From Desulfacinum hydrothermale DSM 13146 (GTDB lineage: Bacteria; Desulfobacterota; Syntrophobacteria; Syntrophobacterales; DSM-9756), in assembly GCF_900176285.1 (NCBI RefSeq), contig NZ_FWXF01000009.1, forward strand, positions 1 to 64,000: DNA of 64,000 bases. The letters are read 5' to 3'. This document shows positions 37,765-46,660 of the stretch, piece after piece. Each line of letters begins with the position of its first letter. Within the stretch, counting starts at the first letter, position 1. The position numbers and the translations under genes are program-made. Below the pieces are notes generated by a model. The model worked only from the letters and a program-made list of their open reading frames with translations. It did no database searches and was not told where the DNA came from.

Positions 37765-38363
37765 AGCAGCGGAATGCCTCCCAATCCAATCCGGTCGATC
37801 AAAACCAACTCAATTCCCACGAACCTGCACGCAACGTCGTTTCGGCCTACCCAGCGGTGTTTATGCGCCGGAGCCGAGCCGAGAGTCCCCGTTCCCGGTC
37901 GGACGCTTCCGGCCGATCCCGGCGGATGAGCGAGCCGCTGCAAAAATTTTCCAAAATTCCCAGCTTTGGCATCACCCGCCGGCATCTCACCACGGCCGCC
38001 GAGTTCCTTCCATAGCACGTCTGGACCTGGTTTGAGAATGATGAAGAAGACCCGTAGGTCGTCAACCTATCCCATCTTTCATTCTGCACACAATTGTCGC
38101 GGCCCCGTCGCAAGACCGTCACCTGCAAGCGCGACTCTTCCCTTGAGATGATCATCGGCTGCTCGGAGCTTTGCGGGGGATTTCCCTGCGAGAATGCCTG
38201 ATGTTGACAGGTTTCCGCCTGCTACTCGCCGCCATGATCGGCTCCCAGATCAAGCTTTTTCCCAATCGTCATCCCAAGACGGATCTCATGGTCGATCTGC
38301 ATAACCTACTGGGCGGGGATCGTTGAATGGCACCCTTTTTGGCTCATTGAAAATTAAGCGAGC
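37765..38363. other. About 600 bases of decayed sequence before a truncated gene
   Basis: No intact gene. A 45-codon stretch ending in a TGA at 38326 (frame reading MIGSQIKLFPNRHPKTDLMV near 38234) looks like the carboxy-terminus of a lost protein, perhaps a transposase. It is followed by the short inverted repeat GGCTC...GAGCC at 38341-38364, directly at the point where the next gene is cut. This suggests an old insertion or deletion junction. Confidence 0.45.
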
Positions 38364-39038
38364 CCTTTGGCTTCTTTGCACAGCCACACCCTGGTGAAAA
38401 AGGGGCAACGGGTGGCGGCCACCCGGGCCATCCCCCTGGTGATGAAACGCGCCTCGGTGGAACGGGCCGCGGCCATTGCCCGCACCAACGGCTGGGTGGT
38501 GGACGTGTTACCGCTTCAATCCGCCAGGGTGGGGCTGGTGATCACAGGAAACGAGGTCTATCAAGGCTTGATCCAGGATCGATTTGCGCCCATCCTGCGG
38601 GCCAAAGTGGAGGCCCTGGGTTCAGAGGTGGCCGCCATGGACCAGGTGCCGGACAGTGCGGAACGCATCGCGGCAACCATCCACAAGCAGATGGAACAGG
38701 GCTGCGACCTTTTGCTGCTCACCGGAGGTATGAGCGTGGATCCGGACGATGTCACTCGGCATGGCATCCGCCGGGCCGGAGCGGATCCGATCCATTACGG
38801 CGCGGCGGCGCTTCCCGGGGCCATGCTGCTGGTGGCCTACATCGGTGACGTGCCCTTGCTGGGCGTTCCCGGCTGTGCGTTGCACCACCCCACCACGGTT
38901 CTGGATCTTGTGCTGCCGCGCTTCCTGGCGGGTGAAACCATCGGCAGAAGGGAACTGGCCTTCCTGGGCCACGGGGGCCTCTGCCAGGATTGCGACCGAT
39001 GCACCTTTCCCCACTGCGGATTCGGCAAGGCCCTGTGA
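38364..39038 (+). pseudogene. Molybdopterin-binding (MoaB/MoeA-like) protein, 5'-truncated
   Basis: The frame opens in mid-protein: ASLHSHTLVKKGQRVAATRAIPLV corresponds to an internal position of longer relatives (~340 residues), so about the first 110 residues are missing. What remains has the MoCF-binding domain (VGLVITGNEVYQGLIQDRFAP, LLLLTGGMSVDPDDVTRHGIR) and the usual end LGVPGCALHHPTTVLDLVLPRFLAGE and CQDCDRCTFPHCGFGK. The TTG at 38367 could start translation, but no ribosome-binding site is seen. Such proteins appear with molybdenum enzyme maturation. Most likely a decayed gene, though the surviving domain could still fold. Confidence 0.75.
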
Positions 39039-39300
39039 GGCCGCCTGCTCCGCCATCAGGCACCTTCATTCTGCAGTCGGACAGGGGGGTCCGAGGAAAC
39101 ATCCAGGTGCAAGCGCACATTAACCTGAGGTGGCTGACAAAAAAGCACAACCTGTTGATTTCTCAAGTGAGAAAAATATCTTGCAGACAGTCGAGGTGCA
39201 CTGGAATTTTTTTGTGGCGCAAGATGGAAGGGGCATGACGCTCAGAGCTTTCCATGTCAGGCCAAAGGCGCGTCCGGCGACCAGCGTCAGGCGATCGCGA

Positions 39301-40857
39301 TCACCGGTGCAGACGGCTTCCGTTGCGGGTCCGAAGGGTCTCCTGTTCATTGTCCGGAACCTTCGGTGTTCCAAATATCCTTTGGTACAGGTCCGGCCCG
39401 TAGCTGGTTGACAAAGGGGCCCCTTGGAAGAGTTTGAAGGTGCGCGTGCCATCCGGCCTCCTTTCCGCCCGCAGAAAAAGTATGTTTTTCGTCTGTTTGT
39501 CAAAAAAACCACGGGCAAATGCATGGAGATGGGTGACGAACAGCACTTTGACGCTCCGTTCCAGTAGAGCGCGGACCACTTGGCGGGCGATCTCCGAGCC
39601 TTCGTGTTCGTTGGTGGCGGCGAAGGACTCATTGAACAAAACCATGGCATGGGGCTTTAGGGCATCCACAATGGTACTCATGCGCACGACTTCTTCCTCC
39701 AGCTTCCCGCTCTTCATGGAGGCGTCTTCTTCCCGTTTGAAATGCGAAAAAAGCCCCCGGCACAGGTTGGCCGAAAAGGACCGGGCCGGCACGAACAGGC
39801 CGCACTGCATCATCACTTGTGCCAATCCAACGCTTCGCAAAAAGGTGGTCTTGCCGCCTTGGTTGGCGCCCGTGATGATGAGCAAATCTTTGCCATCCGC
39901 TGCCATATCATTGCTGACCGCTTTCCGTTGCATGGTCAGCGCCAGGGTCGCGTCGTAAAGGCCCTGGGCCGACAGTCGGCGCTCGGCCGGCGGGGCCGGT
40001 TCGGGGAAGGTCATGGGCGCATGCAGCCGGTGCAAGGCGGCGGCCAGATTGAGGCACCCTATGTAAAAGGCCAGTTCTCTGCGCATGACCTTAAAGAAAT
40101 TTTCGACGTGTTCAGCGGCCTGAGCGACCGCGTTGGCCGCCTGGTTGAGGCTCCGGTCTCTCAATCTTCCCAGCGCTCGTGCTCCCTGGTCGTCACGAGG
40201 ATGAAGGGTGTAGGAATAGGCCGAAGATCTTTTGAAGAGGATGCGCTCCAACCAATTCCGATCCTCTTCCTTGGGTTTTCGAAGGACATAGTTGGTGCCT
40301 TCATTGCCCCTTCCCAGCTCGGCGCTTACCAGCGTGCCGCCGTTGAATTCGAGCACCTTGAGGTGGTGCTCCACGGTCGCCAGATATTCGTCGTTCAACT
40401 CCTCGTGAATCATGCCGAAAAAACGGCGGAAACCCTCGGATTCGAATTGGTCGGCGTGAGTATCGGCCGCTTTTCTCAAAGACTTGAGCAGTTCGAGATA
40501 CACCTTGAGCATACCTCGCGCCCCGCTCAGTATGCTGCTTGGATACTTGCCGAACATGCCCAGCCAAAGGCGGCGTTTGCTCGCTAAGGCCTGGATCGGT
40601 AGCTCATAGATCTGCCTGACCACCTGGGCGTTTTTGAGGCAATCCCGAAGGATATTCTGCCGATAACGAATGCATTCCACGTCCTCCAAACCCAGTAGAA
40701 CCACGCGCCGCACCACATCAAAGACAAAGCGATCGCCCAGGGCCATGGTCTTGAACAGCGTATTCAGCTCCAGGTCCTGCACAAGGTCATCCACGTGGGG
40801 CGGTAGGGGTTGATTCGGATCGAAATCGCGGTCGGGGTAGAGCAGCCAGACCTTCAT
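39301..40857 (-). CDS. MutS-like ATPase, second of a pair
   Basis: 518 residues, without the mismatch-recognition domain of MutS. Helical core domains (residues ~1-320) lead to a MutS-type ATPase: Walker A IITGANQGGKTTFLRSV, Walker B region AMVLFNESFAATNEHEG, and the following FVTHLHAFARGFFD switch. The Walker B end reads FNES rather than the MutS DEIG. The start overlaps the stop of its neighbour (ATGA), and both begin alike (MKVWLLYPD and MKFLSILSP), so they probably form a heterodimer. Whether it acts on DNA is unknown. Confidence 0.85.
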   Translation of the reverse strand: MKVWLLYPDRDFDPNQPLPPHVDDLVQDLELNTLFKTMALGDRFVFDVVRRVVLLGLEDVECIRYRQNILRDCLKNAQVVRQIYELPIQALASKRRLWLGMFGKYPSSILSGARGMLKVYLELLKSLRKAADTHADQFESEGFRRFFGMIHEELNDEYLATVEHHLKVLEFNGGTLVSAELGRGNEGTNYVLRKPKEEDRNWLERILFKRSSAYSYTLHPRDDQGARALGRLRDRSLNQAANAVAQAAEHVENFFKVMRRELAFYIGCLNLAAALHRLHAPMTFPEPAPPAERRLSAQGLYDATLALTMQRKAVSNDMAADGKDLLIITGANQGGKTTFLRSVGLAQVMMQCGLFVPARSFSANLCRGLFSHFKREEDASMKSGKLEEEVVRMSTIVDALKPHAMVLFNESFAATNEHEGSEIARQVVRALLERSVKVLFVTHLHAFARGFFDKQTKNILFLRAERRPDGTRTFKLFQGAPLSTSYGPDLYQRIFGTPKVPDNEQETLRTRNGSRLHR

Positions 40858-42386
40858 GGTTGAATGCGCTCCTTGATGTTTTCGTACGTCATTCGGTGCT
40901 TTTGGATGAGTGAGAGGGCGTAGGCCATTCCGTCGGCCGGCTTTCGGATGATCTTGAAGGTTCGGATGGCCGGGTTTTGGGGATCCACCGTGCTGACCAT
41001 GCTGATGGTCTTTTCACTCAAACGCGACAATTCATCCACAAAGGTCACCCACACGCACAGGGCGTTTAGGGCCATGATTCGATGCGCAATCTGCCGGCTC
41101 AAAAAGACGGCGTCATCCAGGGTCGTGGAGGCGAAGATTTCGTTCAGGATGAAGAGGCTGTGGGGGGTGGCGCGGGTCAGGCTCTGGTGAATGCGCACCA
41201 GATCATCTTGCAGTTTGCTGCGCAGGTTATGAATATCTTCTTGGCGCTCAAAATGCGTAAAAATCTGGTCGGGCAAGGACAAACAGGCTTCACGTCCCGG
41301 CACGGGACAGCCGAGGGCGGCCAAGTAGTGCAGTTGTCCAAACATGCGCGCGAAGGTGGTCTTGCCACCCTGGTTCGGGCCGGAAACCACCAGGATGCGC
41401 TCCGGCGCCCGCAGGTGAAAATCGTTGCACACGACGACCGGTCTCTGGGAATCCGCGCTGGCATGGGCCAGTGCCAGGTCAAAACCGTCGCGCACAAACA
41501 CCTCCGGGGAGCTTGCTCTCACTTGGGGGTAGCAAAACGGCAAGCCCTTGCGTCGGATCCGGGCGATGAATTCCAAATAGGAGACGTAAAATTGAACCTC
41601 GCGGTCGAAGGTGCGGATGACCTCATCCACAAATTCTCCATGCTTGCTGCAAAATCGGTCCAGTGCAGCGAAGGGCTCGGGGAACAGCCGGGTCACAAAT
41701 TCAAGGATCTTGGCCTCGATGTGGTTCATGCCCGCTGTTTCCTTCAGATCCACAAGATAATCCTTGACCGCACCCTGGCGGAACTTTTCGAAGACCATTT
41801 CGATCTCCGCAGTGTAGTCCTCCTCTCCTTCGTACCGGCGCACGCTGAACTTTCCGCTCTTGAGAATCACGCAATAGCGCACCTTGCTCAATGCGGCCTT
41901 AAGGGTTTGCGCCTCCCTCTTGAGCGAGTCGAACTCATGGGAGCCCAGGTAGTCTTCCAGATACTTACGAAAGATCCGAAGCCCCCGTGAGCGAAGGTCC
42001 GTTCGGCTCAGATTACGCGCCAAATCGGCGACCGCATCGCAATAGACCCGAGCGGCTTCCAAGAACCATCCTTTTCGATGATACTCAAAGTCCAGCCTTT
42101 CAATCAGGGACAGGTAGCGGCGGACCACCGCCATCCTCTCGGCAAAGGATTGGATGGATGTCATGGCCGGTGCCTTTTCCAGATCCTGCATGATTTGTTG
42201 GCGGTAGTGGATCGTTTCCTGATCGTGCGGAATCGTATAGAAGAAAGGCTTCAGGTTGTATTCCTGCTTGGATGCCGTGATGGCATCCACCACCTGGTCC
42301 AGATTGAGATCGCCGAAAAAGGTGGGTTCCTCGGCGGTGCAGCGCTGAACATTCCCGTCAGGGCTCAAAATGCTGAGAAACTTCAC
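40854..42386 (-). CDS. MutS-like ATPase, first of a pair
   Basis: About 510 residues. Helical middle regions are followed by Walker A VVSGPNQGGKTTFARMF, Walker B region SLFILNEIFASTTLDDA, and a switch segment VWVTFVDELSRL. GTG 42386 is preferred over an upstream ATG because GGGAGA lies five to ten bases before it and because the resulting start aligns with that of its partner gene. The mismatch-binding domain of MutS is lacking. Together the two genes look like a duplicated, specialised MutS-fold ATPase pair of unknown task. Confidence 0.82.
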   Translation of the reverse strand: MKFLSILSPDGNVQRCTAEEPTFFGDLNLDQVVDAITASKQEYNLKPFFYTIPHDQETIHYRQQIMQDLEKAPAMTSIQSFAERMAVVRRYLSLIERLDFEYHRKGWFLEAARVYCDAVADLARNLSRTDLRSRGLRIFRKYLEDYLGSHEFDSLKREAQTLKAALSKVRYCVILKSGKFSVRRYEGEEDYTAEIEMVFEKFRQGAVKDYLVDLKETAGMNHIEAKILEFVTRLFPEPFAALDRFCSKHGEFVDEVIRTFDREVQFYVSYLEFIARIRRKGLPFCYPQVRASSPEVFVRDGFDLALAHASADSQRPVVVCNDFHLRAPERILVVSGPNQGGKTTFARMFGQLHYLAALGCPVPGREACLSLPDQIFTHFERQEDIHNLRSKLQDDLVRIHQSLTRATPHSLFILNEIFASTTLDDAVFLSRQIAHRIMALNALCVWVTFVDELSRLSEKTISMVSTVDPQNPAIRTFKIIRKPADGMAYALSLIQKHRMTYENIKERIQP

Positions 42387-42559
42387 GCAAGGGTCTCCCG
42401 TGTTGTGTTGGGAAAGGGCACGTACGGCAACATCTCCCAGCGCGGCAGGGGAAAGGCCCGTCCGCAATCGTGGACCATCAAAAAAGACGGCCTCTACGGA
42501 AGCCACGCTTCCCTAGAGGCCATCAGCCCGAAGGGCGGTTCCAAGGCGAGCCTCATCGC

Positions 42560-42787
42560 CTAGATCGCATAGCCTTTTAGCATATCCTGGAGGGGTGCGG
42601 CCACCGTCCGCGCATTGCTTCCCAGGGCGATTGCAAAAATTGTCGCTGGACATGGCCAAAAAGTGTGCAAAGCGGCCTTGGTACCCTTCAAACCAAGAAG
42701 GGCACATGGCAATGGCAAGAGAAAAATTCCAATCGCTGTGAACCAAAACAATGATCGTAAGACACTCGGTGTGGGCGGGTCGGCCAA
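42560..42787 (-). CDS. Possible small membrane protein (uncertain)
   Basis: An open frame of 75 codons between the NifX-like and MutS-like genes. It would encode one or two hydrophobic segments (LFWFTAIGIFLLPLPCALLG, FWPCPATIFAIALG). The only start is TTG and no ribosome-binding site is seen, so it may be chance. Otherwise the 415-base gap 42387-42801 shows nothing recognisable. Confidence 0.25.
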   Translation of the reverse strand: MADPPTPSVLRSLFWFTAIGIFLLPLPCALLGLKGTKAALHTFWPCPATIFAIALGSNARTVAAPLQDMLKGYAI

Positions 42788-42801
42788 TGCGTGGTCAACT
42801 A

Positions 42802-43167
42802 TCAGCTGTTCGCAATCGGAGGCCCCGTCGGCTCCGTAGCCGCGGCCATGCGATTCAAAATATCCGCAACAGGCCCCGTGCGATTGCTGAGCACGCGCAC
42901 GCCCCGGCGCTCAAGGACCGCCCGGGTCCTTTCTTCGATGCCTCCGCAGACGAGAACCTGTATCCCCAGGGCCAGCACCTTTCGAAGCTTTTGGGGCGGG
43001 GGCTCTTGCGCCACGGACAAGGGGATGCGAATGCGAACACGACCCTTGTGGACGACGTAGATAAGGATTTCCTGGGCCGTAGAAAAATGGGGTGCCACAT
43101 TGGGCCCGAAACTTGGGATGGCCACCCTGAGAAACCCATGTTCAGGAGATGGGGTCGAGCAAATCAT
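42802..43167 (-). CDS. NifX/NifB-C-terminal-like cluster-carrier domain protein
   Basis: 121 residues with the dinitrogenase FeMo-cofactor biosynthesis fold: FLRVAIPSFGPNVAPHFSTAQEILIYVV, LRKVLALGIQVLVCGGIEERTRAVLERRGVRVL. Proteins of this group carry iron-sulfur or heterometal cluster precursors in NifX, NafY and many stand-alone paralogs. It is the last gene of the dehydratase-like cluster and ends 12 bases after the sigma-54 activator gene on the same strand. That makes a role in building or carrying an unusual cluster for that system plausible. Confidence 0.8.
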   Translation of the reverse strand: MICSTPSPEHGFLRVAIPSFGPNVAPHFSTAQEILIYVVHKGRVRIRIPLSVAQEPPPQKLRKVLALGIQVLVCGGIEERTRAVLERRGVRVLSNRTGPVADILNRMAAATEPTGPPIANS

Positions 43168-43179
43168 GGATACCTCCGG

Positions 43180-44562
43180 CTAAGATATGCCGTAGCGCTT
43201 CATTTTGCGCCACAAGGTCGCGCGACTGATGCCCAGTTCATGGGCCGCTTTCACGCGGCTGCCTTGGACCTTGCGCAAGACCCATCGAATCGTGCGCTCT
43301 TCAGAGGACGCCAGCGGGGACGGTTCCGGGCGTTCCCGGCGGCGGCCTCGCACTTTGGTGACCAAATCCATGGGCAAGTGTTTCACCTCGATGGTCGGAC
43401 CCGGACAAAGCACGCACGCATGTTCCACGATGTTTTCCAGTTCCCTGACGTTGCCGGGAAAATCGTAGTTCATCAAAAGAGATAGAGCCTGTTCGGAAAA
43501 GCAGCGGATATTTTTCCCGGAAACAGCATTGTATTTTCTGAGAATATGGCGAGCCAGCAATGGAATGTCTTCACGCCGTTCCGCCAGGGTGGGCAGTCGG
43601 AGTCCAATGACGTTCAACCGATAGAAGAGATCAGCGCGAAAGGAGCCAGCCGCCACTTGCTGTTCCAGATCGACGTTGCTCGCCGCCACGATCCGCACAT
43701 CCGCGAACACGGGTTCTGTGCCTCCCAAAGGCACATAGGCCCGCTCTTCCAAAAACCGGAGGAGCTTCACCTGGAGCGCCGCCGACATACATCCCACCTC
43801 GTCGAGAAAAAGAGTTCCGCCGTCGGCGGCCTGCAATCGGCCGGGTTTGTCTTTTCTTGCGTCCGTGAAGGCCCCTTTTCGATAGCCGAAAAGCTCCGAT
43901 TCGAGCAAAGGATCGGGGATGGCCCCACAATTGAGTTTCACAAAGGGCCCGGCGCGGCGAGAACTCAGCTGATGAATGATGCGCGCCAGCATGCTTTTTC
44001 CTGTACCGCTTTCGCCTTGGATCAAAACCGTACTGTGACTTTCCGCCACCACGGGCAGAAGTTCCAGGATTTCCTGCATGAGCGGGTTCTTGCTGACCAC
44101 CTCCCCGAAATGGTAGGAGTCGTGAAGCACTCGACGTAGGTCCTCTTCAACGCTGCAGTCCCGAACGACTTCCACGGCCGCGATCACCCGCTCTCGATCA
44201 TCCTTGATGGGTGAAAGGGAAATGCATACCGGAACTTCCCGGTGGTCTCGGCTGATGATCTTGGCGGGCCGATCTCGGACCACCTCCCCTTTCTGAAACA
44301 CAAGATCCACGGGGCATTCCGTCTGGCATAGGCTGCAGCGAAGGACATCATAACAGGCCCGTCCCACCGCCTCTTCCACACGAAAACCGGTAAGACGCTC
44401 GGCAGCTTGGTTGAAGAAGCCTTCTATGCGTCGATCCCGACTCACCACAAAGACCCCGTCGTTGATACTGTTGACGATCAGGCAGCAGGTCTGCCCATCG
44501 TCCATCAGGCCGCAGATGGACCGTGTAACGCGAGGGGAGTTCCGGCGATCTCGATCGTTCAT
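43180..44562 (-). CDS. PAS-domain sigma-54-dependent activator
   Basis: 460 residues. A PAS domain (residues ~20-130; VNSINDGVFVVSRDRRIEGFFNQAAERLTGF) has a Cys cluster (CYDVLRCSLCQTECPVD) that may hold a metal or sense redox. The AAA+ domain has GESGTGKSMLARIIH (Walker A), SELFGYRKGAFTDAR, where the usual GAFTGA loop is GAFTDA, and GGTLFLDEVG (Walker B). A Fis-type helix-turn-helix closes it (SRVKAAHELGISRATLWRKMKRYGI). It lies within the dehydratase-like cluster and is its likely regulator, although no clear -24/-12 promoter was found upstream of the first gene. Confidence 0.9.
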   Translation of the reverse strand: MNDRDRRNSPRVTRSICGLMDDGQTCCLIVNSINDGVFVVSRDRRIEGFFNQAAERLTGFRVEEAVGRACYDVLRCSLCQTECPVDLVFQKGEVVRDRPAKIISRDHREVPVCISLSPIKDDRERVIAAVEVVRDCSVEEDLRRVLHDSYHFGEVVSKNPLMQEILELLPVVAESHSTVLIQGESGTGKSMLARIIHQLSSRRAGPFVKLNCGAIPDPLLESELFGYRKGAFTDARKDKPGRLQAADGGTLFLDEVGCMSAALQVKLLRFLEERAYVPLGGTEPVFADVRIVAASNVDLEQQVAAGSFRADLFYRLNVIGLRLPTLAERREDIPLLARHILRKYNAVSGKNIRCFSEQALSLLMNYDFPGNVRELENIVEHACVLCPGPTIEVKHLPMDLVTKVRGRRRERPEPSPLASSEERTIRWVLRKVQGSRVKAAHELGISRATLWRKMKRYGIS

Positions 44563-44613
44563 GGCATTTCACCTTCTATTCCAGTGTTCAGACAAAGCCC
44601 TCCACACGCACAT

Positions 44614-46640
44614 CTAGGTGCCTTCCCGGGCGATCAGCGCAGCCCCTAGAGCGCCGATTATTTGCGGGTCCTGGGCCATGGAGATGCGGCATGCCAAACG
44701 GCGTTCCAACGCCTTGACCACACCGGCGTTTTTGGCCACACCGCCGGTCATGGCCACCACGGGACGATGTCCGACCTTTTTCAGTAGAGCGGCCGTACGC
44801 TCCGCCACGCTTTCGCAAATGCCACGGCAGATGGCCCCCACCGCATGTCCCTCCGCAATGTGGGACACCACTTCACTTTCTGCAAACACGGAACAGACCG
44901 AACTGATGGGAACGCTGCGTGAAGCCCGAGCGCCCAGGACGCTCAGTTCCTCGATGTCCATCTCCAAAGCCCGAGCCATGAGCTCCAGGAATCGGCCGGT
45001 TCCCGCCGCACACTTGTCGTTCATGAGGAAGTTGAGCACCTCGCCCCGGTCGTTGACCGCGATGGCCTTGGTGTCTTGTCCCCCGATATCGATGATGGTT
45101 CGCACATCAGGAAAAAGATGCCACATGCCGCGCGCATGGCAGGTGATCTCCGTCACCTGTTCGTCGGCGAAATCCCCGGCTTTTCGCCCGTAGCCGGTGG
45201 CCACACACCGGCGCACCGGACCGTGCCGTTGGGACACCTCCTCAAGGAAAACCCGAAGGGACGCCGCTGCGCGGCGGGCACTGGCCCCGGTGTGGCCCAT
45301 GGTGTGCGCCAGGATGCGCCCCTGCGAATCCACCACCACGGCCTTGGCCGTCGTGGATCCAATGTCGATGCCGGCAAAGAGACCGTCGCCCGAGACACCT
45401 GTTTTCTCCTGTTTGCCGCTGCGTGTTTTCAAAAGCTCCACGAACCCCTCCAACCGTGTTCGTGTAGGCCCTTCCGCATAACTACGGCTGTCGATACAAT
45501 CCCCGTCCAAGTCCAAGAAAGGAACGCCGAGCCACGTCAAGAGCTCCGCCACGGCCCGCACACCACCCAAGCCTTGGCGGCATCCCCAATGGGAATAATG
45601 GACCACACCATCCGGGTTTGCCGCCCGGACCATGTGTTCCACCATCTAAGGCGACGATCCACGGGGCCCAGCCCCGGGTTTTGAAGCATCTTGACCGCAA
45701 GGCTCTCGTAAGGGCGTTCCGGATCGAGCGGATCCCAGAACACATGGGTGAGCTCGTCCAGCACGGGCCACAGGCCCAAGGTTTGCTCCATAAAGGGAAT
45801 GAAGTTTCCTTTGAAATAGGGAAACGTCAGGAGCCAGACAAGTCGGTATTTAGGGTGTCCGCCATCCGGTGGCGGGGGCGTGGAAGGGATCTCTAGGGCC
45901 AGGCGCTCCAAGAGCGGAGGCAGCATCTCAAGGCCAAGGAAGAGCTGAGATTGGATCAAGGCGGTGGCCATTTCTTTGCCGCAAACACCGGCGGGCGCCG
46001 TCGCACGCAGGGCGTTCAGCCGGAGCATGCGGTCGCGGGCGGAATTGCTGAAAGCGAACACGCGCCTCCAATCCGCACACCCCGGGGATTTCCCACTCAA
46101 TCCCGCAAGAACGCCATCCGCCTCTTCCATCTGACGAACCAGATAAGTTCGCGCCTCCGCTGTATCTTCCTGAGGGACATCCAGGACAATGAAAGGCACT
46201 CCGAGACGCACAGCCAATTCTTCCAGGGCCTTGCATTGGCTGTCGCATAGATGGGTCGTGGCGGCCACCGCGTCGAGTGGCGGTAGATAACCTTTCAGCA
46301 AGGCCGCCAGGCTGGCCCGATGGAACGCGCAGCTTTCCACGGGGAATCCTTCCGCATCCGCCACGCTCAAAGCATTCTTTTCCAGGCCCGCAGCCGCCAT
46401 TGCCGTCGCGACAAACTCGCCGAACATGGGGATCACCCCGTGGGCGTGAAGCAATTCCACAGGGAAGAAAAAGCCCGCCAGCACCTTCGGTCTCTTTCGC
46501 CCATACCAATGGGCCAGCAGCCGAAGCGTCTCATGCTGGATCGCATCGAGGGCCGAATCCCGCCTCCAGGTCTTCAACTTGTTCCCAGTGAGCAGGGCCC
46601 TGGCCACAAGAGAAATCATAAAACGCTCACGGTAGTGCAT
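44614..46640 (-). pseudogene. 2-hydroxyacyl-CoA dehydratase-like/activase fusion, split by a frameshift
   Basis: The upstream frame (start ATG 46640, GGAGG ten bases before) runs as a HgdB/BcrB-like protein with VESCAFHRASLAALL and THLCDSQCKALEELA to GPVDRRLR near 45645. The other frame continues it as MVEHMVRAANPDGVVHYSHWGCRQGLGG, the third Cys region of the same domain, then becomes a BadF/HgdC-type ATP-dependent activase (GIDIGSTTAKAVVVD, DIGGQDTKAIAV, DKCAAGTGRFLELMA with cluster Cys, MTGGVAKNAGVVKALE). The shift is -1 (one base missing) at about 45645. This is a disabled fusion gene, a sequencing error or programmed frameshifting; translation could also restart at ATG 45645. Confidence 0.8.
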
Positions 46641-46660
46641 GATCGTTCATCCTCCACCGG

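Noticed and set aside
45640-45648. Stop between the dehydratase and activase frames as a recoded codon
   Set aside because: The stop in the second frame is TAG and the residues before it do not match the family; the first frame supplies the homologous sequence, so this is a frameshift.
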